From contig NZ_JAPEOB010000004.1 of NCBI RefSeq assembly GCF_026341775.1, positions 1 through 64,000 on the forward strand: a DNA stretch of 64,000 nucleotides, read 5' to 3'. Position 1 is the first letter of the stretch. Each line of letters opens with the position of its first letter. Source of the stretch: Streptomyces sp. NBC_00654. GTDB lineage: Bacteria > Actinomycetota > Actinomycetes > Streptomycetales > Streptomycetaceae. The notes below the pieces were generated by a model. It saw only the letters and a program-made list of their open reading frames with translations. It made no database searches and had not been told where the DNA came from. Positions 25,596 to 33,655 of the stretch are shown here, piece after piece. The position numbers and the translations under genes are program-made.

Positions 25596-26564
25596 TCAAC
25601 CGCGCAGCGAAGCCGCCGCACGCACGTCGTCGAGCAGGCGGGCCTGCTCCAGGCAGACACCGTCGGGCGTGCCCCCGGCACGGGCCGCCGCCGCGAACGC
25701 CATCACGGTGTTGTACGCCTGGTCCTCGGGGGGAACAAGCAGGTCCCGTGGGCCGGAGCCGTCGTCCACTCGGATGACCGGCCGATGGTCGGCGGGGGGT
25801 GTGAAGGCCTGGCCCACCGTGATGCTGCCGCCGGTTCCCCACAGGGCGTACGTGCTGCAATAGGCGTGATCCAGACCGAAGGAGACGTGCACGCCGGTGC
25901 CGTCCGGTGCCACAAGAAGCGCCGACCCGGCCGAGTCGACCTGGTGCCCGCTGCCCCGCACCAGGGACGCACCGACAACCTCCAGACCCGGCCCCAGGAA
26001 GTGGCAGGCGGCGCGCAGCGGATACACACCTGTGTCCCACAGGGCGCCGCCGCCCAGCTCGGGCCGACGGCGAATGTCGTCCTGGGCACGTCGAGGCACC
26101 ATGAAGTGCGCCTCGAAACCGCGTAATTCACCGACGGCCCCCTCATCGAGGAGTTTCCGAACGACGGCGTGCAGGCCATGGTGGACGAACATGACGTTCT
26201 CCATCAGGGCCAGACGCTGGCTCCGGGCCAGTTCGACCAGCCTGCCGGTCGACTCGCGGCGCAACGACAGCGGCTTCTCCACAAGCACGTGCTTGCCCGC
26301 GAGCAGTGCCGCTTCGGTCCATTCGGCGTGCAGGGCCGCCGGCAGCGGCACATACACGGCCTCGACCGCCTCGTCCGTCAGTAGCGCCTCATATCCGTGC
26401 ACCGCCCGGCAGCCGTAGACGTCGGCCAGTTCTGCGGCGCGCGCCGGGTCACGGCTCGCCACCGCGACGACCTCGGTCCGCGGAGCGCGAGCGATGGCGG
26501 GGAGCATTCTGCGCCTGGCGATGTCCGCGCACCCCATGACCCCGATCCGAAGCGGTTCCGTCAC
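25596..26564 (-). CDS. NDP-hexose 3-ketoreductase (Gfo/Idh/MocA family)
   Basis: A 322-residue oxidoreductase with an N-terminal Rossmann motif (IGVMGCADIA, about 7-16) and the catalytic EKP motif (about 96-98), as in OleW, SpnN and KijD10, which reduce the 3-keto group after 2,3-dehydration in 2,6-dideoxysugar pathways. Its start overlaps the end of the 2,3-dehydratase gene by 4 bp (ATGA), so the two consecutive enzymes are co-translated. The product should be an NDP-4-keto-2,6-dideoxyhexose. Confidence 0.9.
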   Translation of the reverse strand: MTEPLRIGVMGCADIARRRMLPAIARAPRTEVVAVASRDPARAAELADVYGCRAVHGYEALLTDEAVEAVYVPLPAALHAEWTEAALLAGKHVLVEKPLSLRRESTGRLVELARSQRLALMENVMFVHHGLHAVVRKLLDEGAVGELRGFEAHFMVPRRAQDDIRRRPELGGGALWDTGVYPLRAACHFLGPGLEVVGASLVRGSGHQVDSAGSALLVAPDGTGVHVSFGLDHAYCSTYALWGTGGSITVGQAFTPPADHRPVIRVDDGSGPRDLLVPPEDQAYNTVMAFAAAARAGGTPDGVCLEQARLLDDVRAAASLRG

Positions 26565-28027
26565 AGCTTCACCGCCCCGCTGTTGAGGGCCGACAGCAGA
26601 GAGCGAGCCTGCACGTTCACATAACGGCTGTGCCGTACGAGCCAGTTCAGCTGCCCCGGGGTCACCCAGCGGTATCCCGGAGGCGGCGTCGACAGTCCGG
26701 CGGCGGCGACATCATCGATGTCCACGACGAGATGACGGCTGACTGCGTTGAGGAAACGGCCGCCTTCCTCGGAGTGCAGCGCGGCGTAACGGATGTTCGT
26801 CGGCGCGGCGTCCAGCACCAGGTCGAGAAAGCGCGGGGCGGCGGGCTCCGTGTACCCCTGGTAGTTGTCCGGGACGCACTGCACGGTGGGTCCCAGTTCC
26901 ACGGTCTCGAGGAACCCGCCCTCCGCCCGGGCGTGGACCAGCACGTGCGGCACCCCGTCGAATCGGCCCGCCAAGAAAGCCGTCACGCCGGTCGCGACCG
27001 GCTCGAACAGCGGCTGCGTCCAGCCGGACACCTCCCGGTTCGCCGCCTCGGCCCGAACGGCGACCACCTGGAAGAACCGGTTGTCGGGACGGCGGACGGC
27101 TGATTCGGTCCGCACCCATCCGTCCACTTCGGCGAGCGGCAGCGGCTCGGCGCGCACCTGGTGCCGGGCCTTCTCCCTCGTGACCCAGGACAGCAGATCG
27201 GTGTCGGAGGACAGCGCGTCCGGCTCGGCCCGGAGGTTCGGTGCGCACGCCAGGACCGTCCGTGCGTCCATGTTCACCACGTGGTCCTGCAGCAGCAGTT
27301 CGCCGAGCTGGCCCAGGGTCAGCCAGCAGAAGTCCGGGTCGGCCGGCACGTCCTCGCGCGTCTCGACGATGACGTTCCGGTTGGCCTTGTGCAGGAACCA
27401 CGACCCGTGCTCGGACTGCAGGACGTCGACGAGGACGCGGGCCGGGCGCAGGCCCGTAAAGTACTCAAGGTATTTTACGGCCGCGCCGCCGTGCGCCTTG
27501 GTGTAGTTGCTGCGGGTGGCCTGCACGGTCGGCGAGAGCTGGACCAGCCGCGGATTGCCCGGCTCCATCTTCGCCTGCATCAGGAAGTGCAGCACGCCGT
27601 CGAACTCCTTGGCGAGGATGCCGAGGATGCCGACCTCCGGCTGGTTGATGATCGGCTGCTGCCAGTCATGGGCTCCCTCCCCCACCTGCACTCGCAGACC
27701 GTGCACGGTGAAAAAACGCCCGCTGTCGTGGACCAGGTTTCCCGTGGACCGTTCGAACGACCAGCCCTCGAGCTGGTTGAACGGAATCCTGTGCACCCGG
27801 AACGGATGAGCGGCACTGCGCTCGGCCATCCAGCCGAAGAAGTCCGCAGTAGGCATCCCGGCACCGGACCCGGCGGCCTCCGCGGAACGCCGGAATCTCT
27901 CCGGCAGCGCGGCATCCGCACGGGGCCGCAGGAGGGTGGCCCCTGTCGGGAGGTCACCCTTCAGCCTCGTGCGCTGTGCCCACCCCGCAGAGGTGTCGAC
28001 CAGCGCCGCTTCGGTCAGTTCGCTCAT
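26561..28027 (-). CDS. NDP-hexose 2,3-dehydratase
   Basis: A 488-residue protein with two homologous halves of about 220 residues, as in UrdS, OleV and SpnO, which remove water across C-2/C-3 of NDP-4-keto-6-deoxyglucose. The halves show matching landmarks: WQQPIINQPEVG in the first and WTQPLFEPVATG in the second, each followed by a VQxxxxNY element. ATG 28027 is preceded by GAAGGGA. It is the committing 2-deoxygenation step; the substrate would come from RmlA (63209) and an RmlB not seen in this window. Confidence 0.93.
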   Translation of the reverse strand: MSELTEAALVDTSAGWAQRTRLKGDLPTGATLLRPRADAALPERFRRSAEAAGSGAGMPTADFFGWMAERSAAHPFRVHRIPFNQLEGWSFERSTGNLVHDSGRFFTVHGLRVQVGEGAHDWQQPIINQPEVGILGILAKEFDGVLHFLMQAKMEPGNPRLVQLSPTVQATRSNYTKAHGGAAVKYLEYFTGLRPARVLVDVLQSEHGSWFLHKANRNVIVETREDVPADPDFCWLTLGQLGELLLQDHVVNMDARTVLACAPNLRAEPDALSSDTDLLSWVTREKARHQVRAEPLPLAEVDGWVRTESAVRRPDNRFFQVVAVRAEAANREVSGWTQPLFEPVATGVTAFLAGRFDGVPHVLVHARAEGGFLETVELGPTVQCVPDNYQGYTEPAAPRFLDLVLDAAPTNIRYAALHSEEGGRFLNAVSRHLVVDIDDVAAAGLSTPPPGYRWVTPGQLNWLVRHSRYVNVQARSLLSALNSGAVKL

Positions 28028-28240
28028 GCCGGTGTCCCTTCCAGAAGGAGCCGTCGGCCTCTGATGGCGCTCACCGTAGAAGCAGGGTCTGGAGACCCGG
28101 TCGTACGGTCCTCGGTCCACTCGGCGGACCACGAAGGAGCGAGTCGACGGATCCTCAAGGCCCTCATGGCACCGTCTCGACTCACTGGCTTCTGCGGAGC
28201 CGGTCGGGACAAGAGGGCGCTTTCACCACCAGGAGGACGA
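28028..28240. promoter_or_regulatory. Divergent promoter region of the sugar genes
   Basis: This 213-bp gap lies between the divergent dehydratase and C-methyltransferase genes and must contain start signals for both sugar operons. I see no convincing promoter motif. Confidence 0.4.
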
Positions 28241-29482
28241 GTGGTCATCGATCGCTGCCGCGTCTGCGGCAACCGCACGCTGCTGCCCGTACTGGACCTC
28301 GGTCCACAGGCCCTGACCGGTGTCTTTCCCCGGTCGCGCGAGGAAATCGTCCCCGTCGTCCCGCTCGAACTCGTCCGGTGCTCGCCGGACGGCTGCGGCC
28401 TCGTGCAGCTGCGGCACGTCGCCGACTTCGGCCTCATGTACGGCGGCAGTTACGGCTACCGCTCGGGCATACGCCCCTTCATGGTCCGGCACCTGGCGAG
28501 CAAGGTGAACGCGGTCATGAAGCTGGTCACTCCCGGCCCCGGTGACCTGGTGGTGGACATCGGCAGCAATGACTCCACCTTGTTGCGGCAGTACCCAGCG
28601 GACGGCCCGGCCCTGGTGGGCGTGGACCCGGTCGGTGCCAAGTTCCGTCATCTGTACCCGGCCCGGGCGGAGTTGATCACCGACTTCTTCTCCAAGAAGG
28701 TGTTCACCGAGCGGTTCGGTTCGCGCCGGGCCAAGGCCGTCACCTCAATCGCGATGTTCTACGACCTGCCGCACCCCCTGCAGTTCATGCAGGGCATCCG
28801 CGACATCCTTGCCGACGACGGGGTGTGGGTGACCGAGCAGAGCTACCTGCCATCGATGCTTGATGCCACCGCCTACGACGTCGTCTGCCACGAACACCTG
28901 GGGTACTACAGCCTGCGGCAGATCGAGTGGATGGCCGAGCGGGTGGGGCTGACGGTCATCAGGGCGGAACTGACCGACGTGTACGGCGGCAGTCTGGACG
29001 TCACCTTCGCCAGGACCCCCACCCGTCACCGGGTGGACGAGACGGGCCTGGCCGCGATCCGCGCGCGGGAGTCCGCTCTCGGTCTGGACGGCCCGGCCCC
29101 GTTCGCCCGGTTCGCGGAACGGAGCAGGCGATACCGCGACGCGCTCCGGGAGTTCCTCGACGACTCCCGCAAGGCCGGAAAGCTGACGGTCGGCTACGGC
29201 GCCTCAACCAAGGGGAACGTGATCCTCCAGTACTGCGGGCTGGGCCCGGACGACCTCCTGTGCATCGGCGAGCCCAACGAGGAGAAGGCCGGGTGCTTCA
29301 CTCCCGGCACCGGGATACCGATCGTCTCCGAATCCGAGGCCAAGGCGTATGGGCCCGACCAGTTGCTGGTACTTCCGTGGATCTACCGCGACGGGTTCGT
29401 CGAGCGGGAGCGCGACTTCCTCGACGGCGGGGGAAAGCTGGTCTTCCCGCTTCCCGTCCTCAGCGTCGTCGAGGGGCGGTGA
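28241..29482 (+). CDS. NDP-hexose 3-C-methyltransferase
   Basis: A 413-residue three-domain sugar C-methyltransferase (TylC3/EryBIII type). The N-terminal zinc-binding domain starts CRVCGN. The SAM domain follows with DIGSNDSTLL (about 105-114) and CHEHLGYYS, whose His-Glu-His region is in the active site. A C-terminal Rossmann-like domain contains GYGASTKGN. GTG 28241 follows AGGAGG. It would add the methyl branch at C-3 of a 4-keto-2,6-dideoxysugar, as in axenose- or mycarose-type sugars. The next gene starts 5 bp after its stop. Confidence 0.94.
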   Translation: MVIDRCRVCGNRTLLPVLDLGPQALTGVFPRSREEIVPVVPLELVRCSPDGCGLVQLRHVADFGLMYGGSYGYRSGIRPFMVRHLASKVNAVMKLVTPGPGDLVVDIGSNDSTLLRQYPADGPALVGVDPVGAKFRHLYPARAELITDFFSKKVFTERFGSRRAKAVTSIAMFYDLPHPLQFMQGIRDILADDGVWVTEQSYLPSMLDATAYDVVCHEHLGYYSLRQIEWMAERVGLTVIRAELTDVYGGSLDVTFARTPTRHRVDETGLAAIRARESALGLDGPAPFARFAERSRRYRDALREFLDDSRKAGKLTVGYGASTKGNVILQYCGLGPDDLLCIGEPNEEKAGCFTPGTGIPIVSESEAKAYGPDQLLVLPWIYRDGFVERERDFLDGGGKLVFPLPVLSVVEGR

Positions 29483-29487
29483 CCGGG

Positions 29488-30111
29488 ATGCGCACCCGCG
29501 CGCTCGCCGTGGCCGGAGCCTTCGAGTTCACGCCCGAGGTGCATAGCGACGAGCGCGGTCTCTTCGTGTCCCCCCTGCAGCAGTCCGCGTTCGTGGCCGC
29601 GGTCGGCCATGGTTTCACAATCGCCCAGACCAATCACAGCAGATCGGCGAAGGGGGTCCTGCGCGGCATTCACTTCACGACCACTCCGCCGGGGCAGGCC
29701 AAGTACGTCTACTGCGCGCGGGGACGCGCGATGGACGTCGTGGTGGACATCAGGGTGGGCTCACCGACCTTCGGCCGGTGGGACGTCGTCCACATGGATC
29801 CCCACACTTTCCGGGCGGCGTACTTCCCGGTCGGGGTCGGACACGCCTTCCTCGCCCTCGAGGATGACACCGTCATGTCCTACCTGGTCAGTTCCGCGTA
29901 CCGAGCCGAACTGGAGCTGGCCATCGACCCGTTCGACCGCTCACTCGGCGTGCCCTGGCCGAGCGGCATGGAGTTCGTCGTCTCCGGGCGGGACCGGGCC
30001 GCACCGGGTCTGGCGCAGACGGAGGCCGCAGGCGGACTTCCGCGGTACGCCGACTGCCTGGACCTCGAGGACGGCCATCCGGCCGCCGGCCGCGCCGGCG
30101 GTCCGGAGTGA
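29488..30111 (+). CDS. dTDP-4-keto-6-deoxyhexose epimerase (RmlC-like)
   Basis: A 207-residue cupin epimerase that inverts C-5 (or C-3 and C-5) and so turns a D- into an L-sugar. The catalytic His is in GVLRGIHF (about His 62), followed by QAKYVYCARGRAMDVVVD. ATG 29488 is chosen; a GTG at 29479 overlapping the previous stop is possible. With a C-3 methyl branch already present, activity is likely at C-5 only. It overlaps the 4-ketoreductase gene by 4 bp. Confidence 0.92.
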   Translation: MRTRALAVAGAFEFTPEVHSDERGLFVSPLQQSAFVAAVGHGFTIAQTNHSRSAKGVLRGIHFTTTPPGQAKYVYCARGRAMDVVVDIRVGSPTFGRWDVVHMDPHTFRAAYFPVGVGHAFLALEDDTVMSYLVSSAYRAELELAIDPFDRSLGVPWPSGMEFVVSGRDRAAPGLAQTEAAGGLPRYADCLDLEDGHPAAGRAGGPE

Positions 30112-31094
30112 CCCAGCACGGAGCGGCCGGGGCGGTCGCGGTCCTCGGCGGCACTGGCTGCATGGGCCGCCACATCTGCGCCGCGTTCGCGGAACAGGGC
30201 GCTCACGTCGTGGCCGTCTCTCGCCGCCGTACACCCGCCGTCGACGGGTACCGGTTCCTGCCATTGGACGCCGCCCGGTGCACGGCCGAGGAACTGGCCG
30301 CCGTGCTGGCCGCCGAGAAGGTCGACACGGTCGTCAACGCGACACTCGGCTGGGGCCGGACCAAGGAGGAAATGGGCTACACCAACGTCCGTCTGGTGGA
30401 GCGGCTGCTCTGCGCCCTGCGCAGCATGGCGCATCCCCCGCGCCTGGTTCATCTGGGCACCATCCACGAGTACGGCCCGGTGTCGCACGGCACGCTGATC
30501 GACGAGGACGTGCCGCCGCGGCCACAGACGCTGTACGCCCTGGCAAAGCTCACCGCCTCGCACATGGTGCTGGAGGCTGTTCGGGCCGGCCGGCTGGACG
30601 GCACCGTGCTACGGGTAACGAACACGATCGGCCCGCATCCGGCCCCGGAAAGCTTCTTCGGCGCGCTCGCCGCCCGGCTCCGGGACAGCGGAGCGGCCGA
30701 GGGCATCGAGCTGACCATCGCCGACGCCCGACGGGACTACGTCGATGTCAGGGATGCGGCCGACGCCGTGGTCCGGGCGGCCCAGAGCCCGCTCGCCGGT
30801 CCTCTGGTGAACATCGGCCGAGGTGAGGCTCTGCACATCCGCGAGCTGGTCGACGCGCTGGTCAGGGCGACGGGGCTGGCGCCGGAGAGTGTTCGTGAGC
30901 GTCGGGGCGCCGTGACCGGCCGGAGCGCCGGAGCCGACTGGATCCGGGTCGACAACTCCCGTGCCAGGCAGCTCCTGGGTTGGCAGTCCCGCTACGGCAT
31001 TGACGAGTCCATGCAGGACCTGTGGGACACCGTTCGTCCGGCGTCCGCCCCACCGGCGCCAGTCCCCACCAGGGACGACCGGCCCCGGCGGTGA
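30108..31094 (+). CDS. NDP-hexose 4-ketoreductase
   Basis: A 328-residue extended SDR with GGTGCMGRH (about 14-22), the catalytic YALAK and VDVRDAADAVV, similar to TylCIV/EryBIV/UrdR-type 4-ketoreductases. It would complete the dideoxysugar by fixing the C-4 hydroxyl. GTG 30108 overlaps the epimerase stop. Together with the four neighbours this is a full route from NDP-4-keto-6-deoxyglucose to a 2,6-dideoxy-3-C-methyl-L-hexose. Confidence 0.9.
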   Translation: MTQHGAAGAVAVLGGTGCMGRHICAAFAEQGAHVVAVSRRRTPAVDGYRFLPLDAARCTAEELAAVLAAEKVDTVVNATLGWGRTKEEMGYTNVRLVERLLCALRSMAHPPRLVHLGTIHEYGPVSHGTLIDEDVPPRPQTLYALAKLTASHMVLEAVRAGRLDGTVLRVTNTIGPHPAPESFFGALAARLRDSGAAEGIELTIADARRDYVDVRDAADAVVRAAQSPLAGPLVNIGRGEALHIRELVDALVRATGLAPESVRERRGAVTGRSAGADWIRVDNSRARQLLGWQSRYGIDESMQDLWDTVRPASAPPAPVPTRDDRPRR

Positions 31095-31211
31095 CGCGTC
31101 GGTGCCGGGCCGGGTCACCGCTGCACGCGGACTCTAGCCCCGTTCGACAGCAGCACGCGACCTTGTTGCCCGGCCGCCCGGGCCGTCCCGAGGATCCCAA
31201 AAGGAGCCTGT

Positions 31212-32333
31212 ATGAGCCCGCCCGTCACCCCTTACCTGGTGCACATCCCCGACGCGCAACTCGCCGATCTGCGGCACCGGCTGGCAAGCGCCCGGTGGCC
31301 GGAGGCCGAGACGGTCGGCGACTGGTCCCAGGGGATGCCGCTGACGTACGCGAAAGATCTGGCCGCGTACTGGGCGCAGCGGTACGACTGGCGGGCCGCC
31401 GAGGCCCGGCTGAACGCCGTTCCCCAGTTCCGCACCGACATCGACGGGCTGGGGATCCACTTCCTGCACGCCCGCTCGCCTCATCCACGGGCACTTCCCC
31501 TGCTGGTCAGCCACGGCTGGCCCGGGTCGGTGGTGGAGTTCCTGGACATCGTCGATCCGCTCACCGATCCGCCGGACCCCGCAGACGCCTTCCACGTCGT
31601 GTGCCCGTCACTGCCCGGATATGGATTCAGCGGCAAGCCGTCGGACTCCGGCTGGCCGGTGGACCGGGTCGCCGGCGCCTGGGCGACGCTGATGGGGCGA
31701 CTCGGTTACGACCGGTACGGGGCGCACGGCGTGGACTGGGGGTCCTTTGTCACTGCGGCCATGGCGGAGACCGACACCGGCAACCTGGCCGGCATCCATC
31801 TGACGATGCCGTTCGCCCGGCCGCCCAAGGAGCAGGTCGCGCTGGACGAACGCGACCTGGCAGGGCTGGCCGCGATGAAGGAGTTCCAGCAGCAGGAGGG
31901 TGGCTATTCGGTCGTCCAGAGCACCCGCCCGCAGACGCTCGGCTACGCCCTGAGCGACTCGCCGGTGGGGCAGCTGGCCTGGATGGCTGAGAAGTACTGG
32001 GCCTGGAGCGACCACGACGGGGATCTGGACAAGGTCATCCCCAGGGACCGGCTGCTGGACGCTGTGTCGGTCAGCTGGTTCCGCTCGACGGCAGCGTCCT
32101 CGGCCCGCATTTACTGGGAGAGCCAGAACAAGCTGGCCCTCGGCCCGGTCCGCGTGCCAGCCGCGGTCTCCAACTTCCCGAAGGACGGCCGGATGCCGCG
32201 GCCGTGGATCGAACACAGGTTCACGGATCTGCGCCGCTGGACGGACCATCCCGTCGGTGGTCACTTCCCGGCTCTCGAACAGCCTGACGCCCTCGTCGGG
32301 GAACTGCGCGCCTTCTTCCGCACCCTGCGTTGA
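31212..32333 (+). CDS. Epoxide hydrolase (EHN plus alpha/beta hydrolase)
   Basis: A 373-residue microsomal-type epoxide hydrolase. The EHN domain fills about 5-110; then come the HGWPGS oxyanion motif (about 101-106) and the nucleophile elbow GVDWGS with Asp near 175 in place of the Ser of esterases. The lid tyrosines and a C-terminal GGHFPALEQP with the catalytic His are present. In a pathway to a reactive spiro-epoxide it could make a vicinal diol or ring during biosynthesis, or detoxify the product. ATG 31212 follows AAAAGGAG. The P450 gene follows 27 bp downstream. Confidence 0.93.
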   Translation: MSPPVTPYLVHIPDAQLADLRHRLASARWPEAETVGDWSQGMPLTYAKDLAAYWAQRYDWRAAEARLNAVPQFRTDIDGLGIHFLHARSPHPRALPLLVSHGWPGSVVEFLDIVDPLTDPPDPADAFHVVCPSLPGYGFSGKPSDSGWPVDRVAGAWATLMGRLGYDRYGAHGVDWGSFVTAAMAETDTGNLAGIHLTMPFARPPKEQVALDERDLAGLAAMKEFQQQEGGYSVVQSTRPQTLGYALSDSPVGQLAWMAEKYWAWSDHDGDLDKVIPRDRLLDAVSVSWFRSTAASSARIYWESQNKLALGPVRVPAAVSNFPKDGRMPRPWIEHRFTDLRRWTDHPVGGHFPALEQPDALVGELRAFFRTLR

Positions 32334-32360
32334 CGACATGCCATCAGGAGGGATTCACCC

Positions 32361-33590
32361 GTGACGACGAGTTCGACCGAACCCGAGGCCGGCACCGAAC
32401 CGGAGGCCAAGACCTTCCCGTACCAGCGGAAGTGCCCCTTCAGCCCGCCGCCGGAGTATGCGGCGATGACCGAGCAGAACGTCTCGCAGGTCGTGTTGCG
32501 GGGCTCTGGCCTGCGGATATGGACGGTCACCGGATACGACACCATCCGTGGGCTGCTCACGGATCCGCGCGTCAGTGCCTCTCGCAAGCACGCGAACTTC
32601 CCCTTCTACTTCATCGCCCCGCCGGAGTACCGCACCGAGACGTCCTTCATTGGCTATGACGGCGACGAGCACGTACGCACCCGTCGCAAGGCCGCGCTGA
32701 CCTTCACCAACCGGCAGGTGCAGCGACTGCGCCCGCGCATCGAGGAGATCGTCGACGCGCATCTCGACAAGATGTTGTTGCTCTCCCCGCCGGTGGACAT
32801 GCACCGGGTCTTCTCGCTGGCCGTCCCGATGACCGTCATCTGCGAACTGCTCGGTATTCCGCAGGACCGGCACGACTTCTTCATCAAGCACGGGACGGCG
32901 CTGCTGGGTGGGCACAGCAGCACCGAGGAGCGGCAGGCGGCGATTGTGGAGGTCAACGCCTACATCAGCGACCTGATCCGGGCCAAGCGCCGTGAGCCCG
33001 GGGACGACCTGCTCAGCCGCGCTATGGCGGACTACGAGTCGTCGGGCGAGGAGTACACGGACCGGGACCTGTTCAACATGGTCCGGTTGCTCATGAACGG
33101 CGGGCACGAGACCACCGCGAGCCAGATCTCTCTGGGCACCGCCTGCCTGCTGGAGCACCCCGACCAGTTGGACCTGCTCCGCAGCGATCCCTCGCTGGTG
33201 AAACCTGCCGTCGAGGAACTCATCAGGTTCGCCACCATCGGGGACACGGCCGTACCCCGGGTCGCTCTTGAGGACATCGAGATCGGCGGCAGGCTGATCC
33301 GCAAGGGCGACGGCATTCTCTGCCTGGGGCTGGCCGCCAACCGGGATCCGGAGGTCTTCCCGGACCCCGACCGCCTCGACATCACCCGGGGCAGCCGCAA
33401 GCATCTCGGCTTCGGCCACGGGGTGCACCACTGCATCGGTGCGGACCTGGCACGCCTGGAGCTGGAGATCGTGTGGAGCAAGCTCTTCCACCGTATTCCG
33501 ACACTGAGGCTCGCCAAGCCCTTCGACCGCGTCCCCCGCAAGGAGGGCGCGGTGATCTACAGCCTGTGGGAGCTGCCGGTCGCCTGGTGA
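32361..33590 (+). CDS. Cytochrome P450 monooxygenase (3 of 4)
   Basis: A 409-residue P450 with CPFSPPPEY and YDGDEHVRTRRKAA at the N-terminal side, the I-helix MNGGHETTAS and the haem loop FGHGVHHCIGADLARLE. Its N-terminal pattern (YQRKCPFSPP) groups it with P450s of the CYP105/107 type from polyketide clusters. It is in the same transcript as the epoxide hydrolase, so epoxidation followed by hydrolysis is a reasonable guess, though not shown. GTG 32361 follows AGGAGGG. Confidence 0.95.
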   Translation: MTTSSTEPEAGTEPEAKTFPYQRKCPFSPPPEYAAMTEQNVSQVVLRGSGLRIWTVTGYDTIRGLLTDPRVSASRKHANFPFYFIAPPEYRTETSFIGYDGDEHVRTRRKAALTFTNRQVQRLRPRIEEIVDAHLDKMLLLSPPVDMHRVFSLAVPMTVICELLGIPQDRHDFFIKHGTALLGGHSSTEERQAAIVEVNAYISDLIRAKRREPGDDLLSRAMADYESSGEEYTDRDLFNMVRLLMNGGHETTASQISLGTACLLEHPDQLDLLRSDPSLVKPAVEELIRFATIGDTAVPRVALEDIEIGGRLIRKGDGILCLGLAANRDPEVFPDPDRLDITRGSRKHLGFGHGVHHCIGADLARLELEIVWSKLFHRIPTLRLAKPFDRVPRKEGAVIYSLWELPVAW

Positions 33591-33594
33591 ACCC

Positions 33595-33654
33595 CCGTTG
33601 TGCGGACGGCTCCGTCCCGGGGCTGGCCTCGGGACGGAGCCGTCCGCACAACGG
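33595..33654. terminator. Strong bidirectional terminator
   Basis: A 25-bp perfect stem (33595-33619 with 33630-33654) and a 10-nt loop lie between the stop codons of the converging P450 and TAP-like hydrolase genes, ending 1 bp before the latter's stop. Confidence 0.85.
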
Positions 33655-33655
33655 T

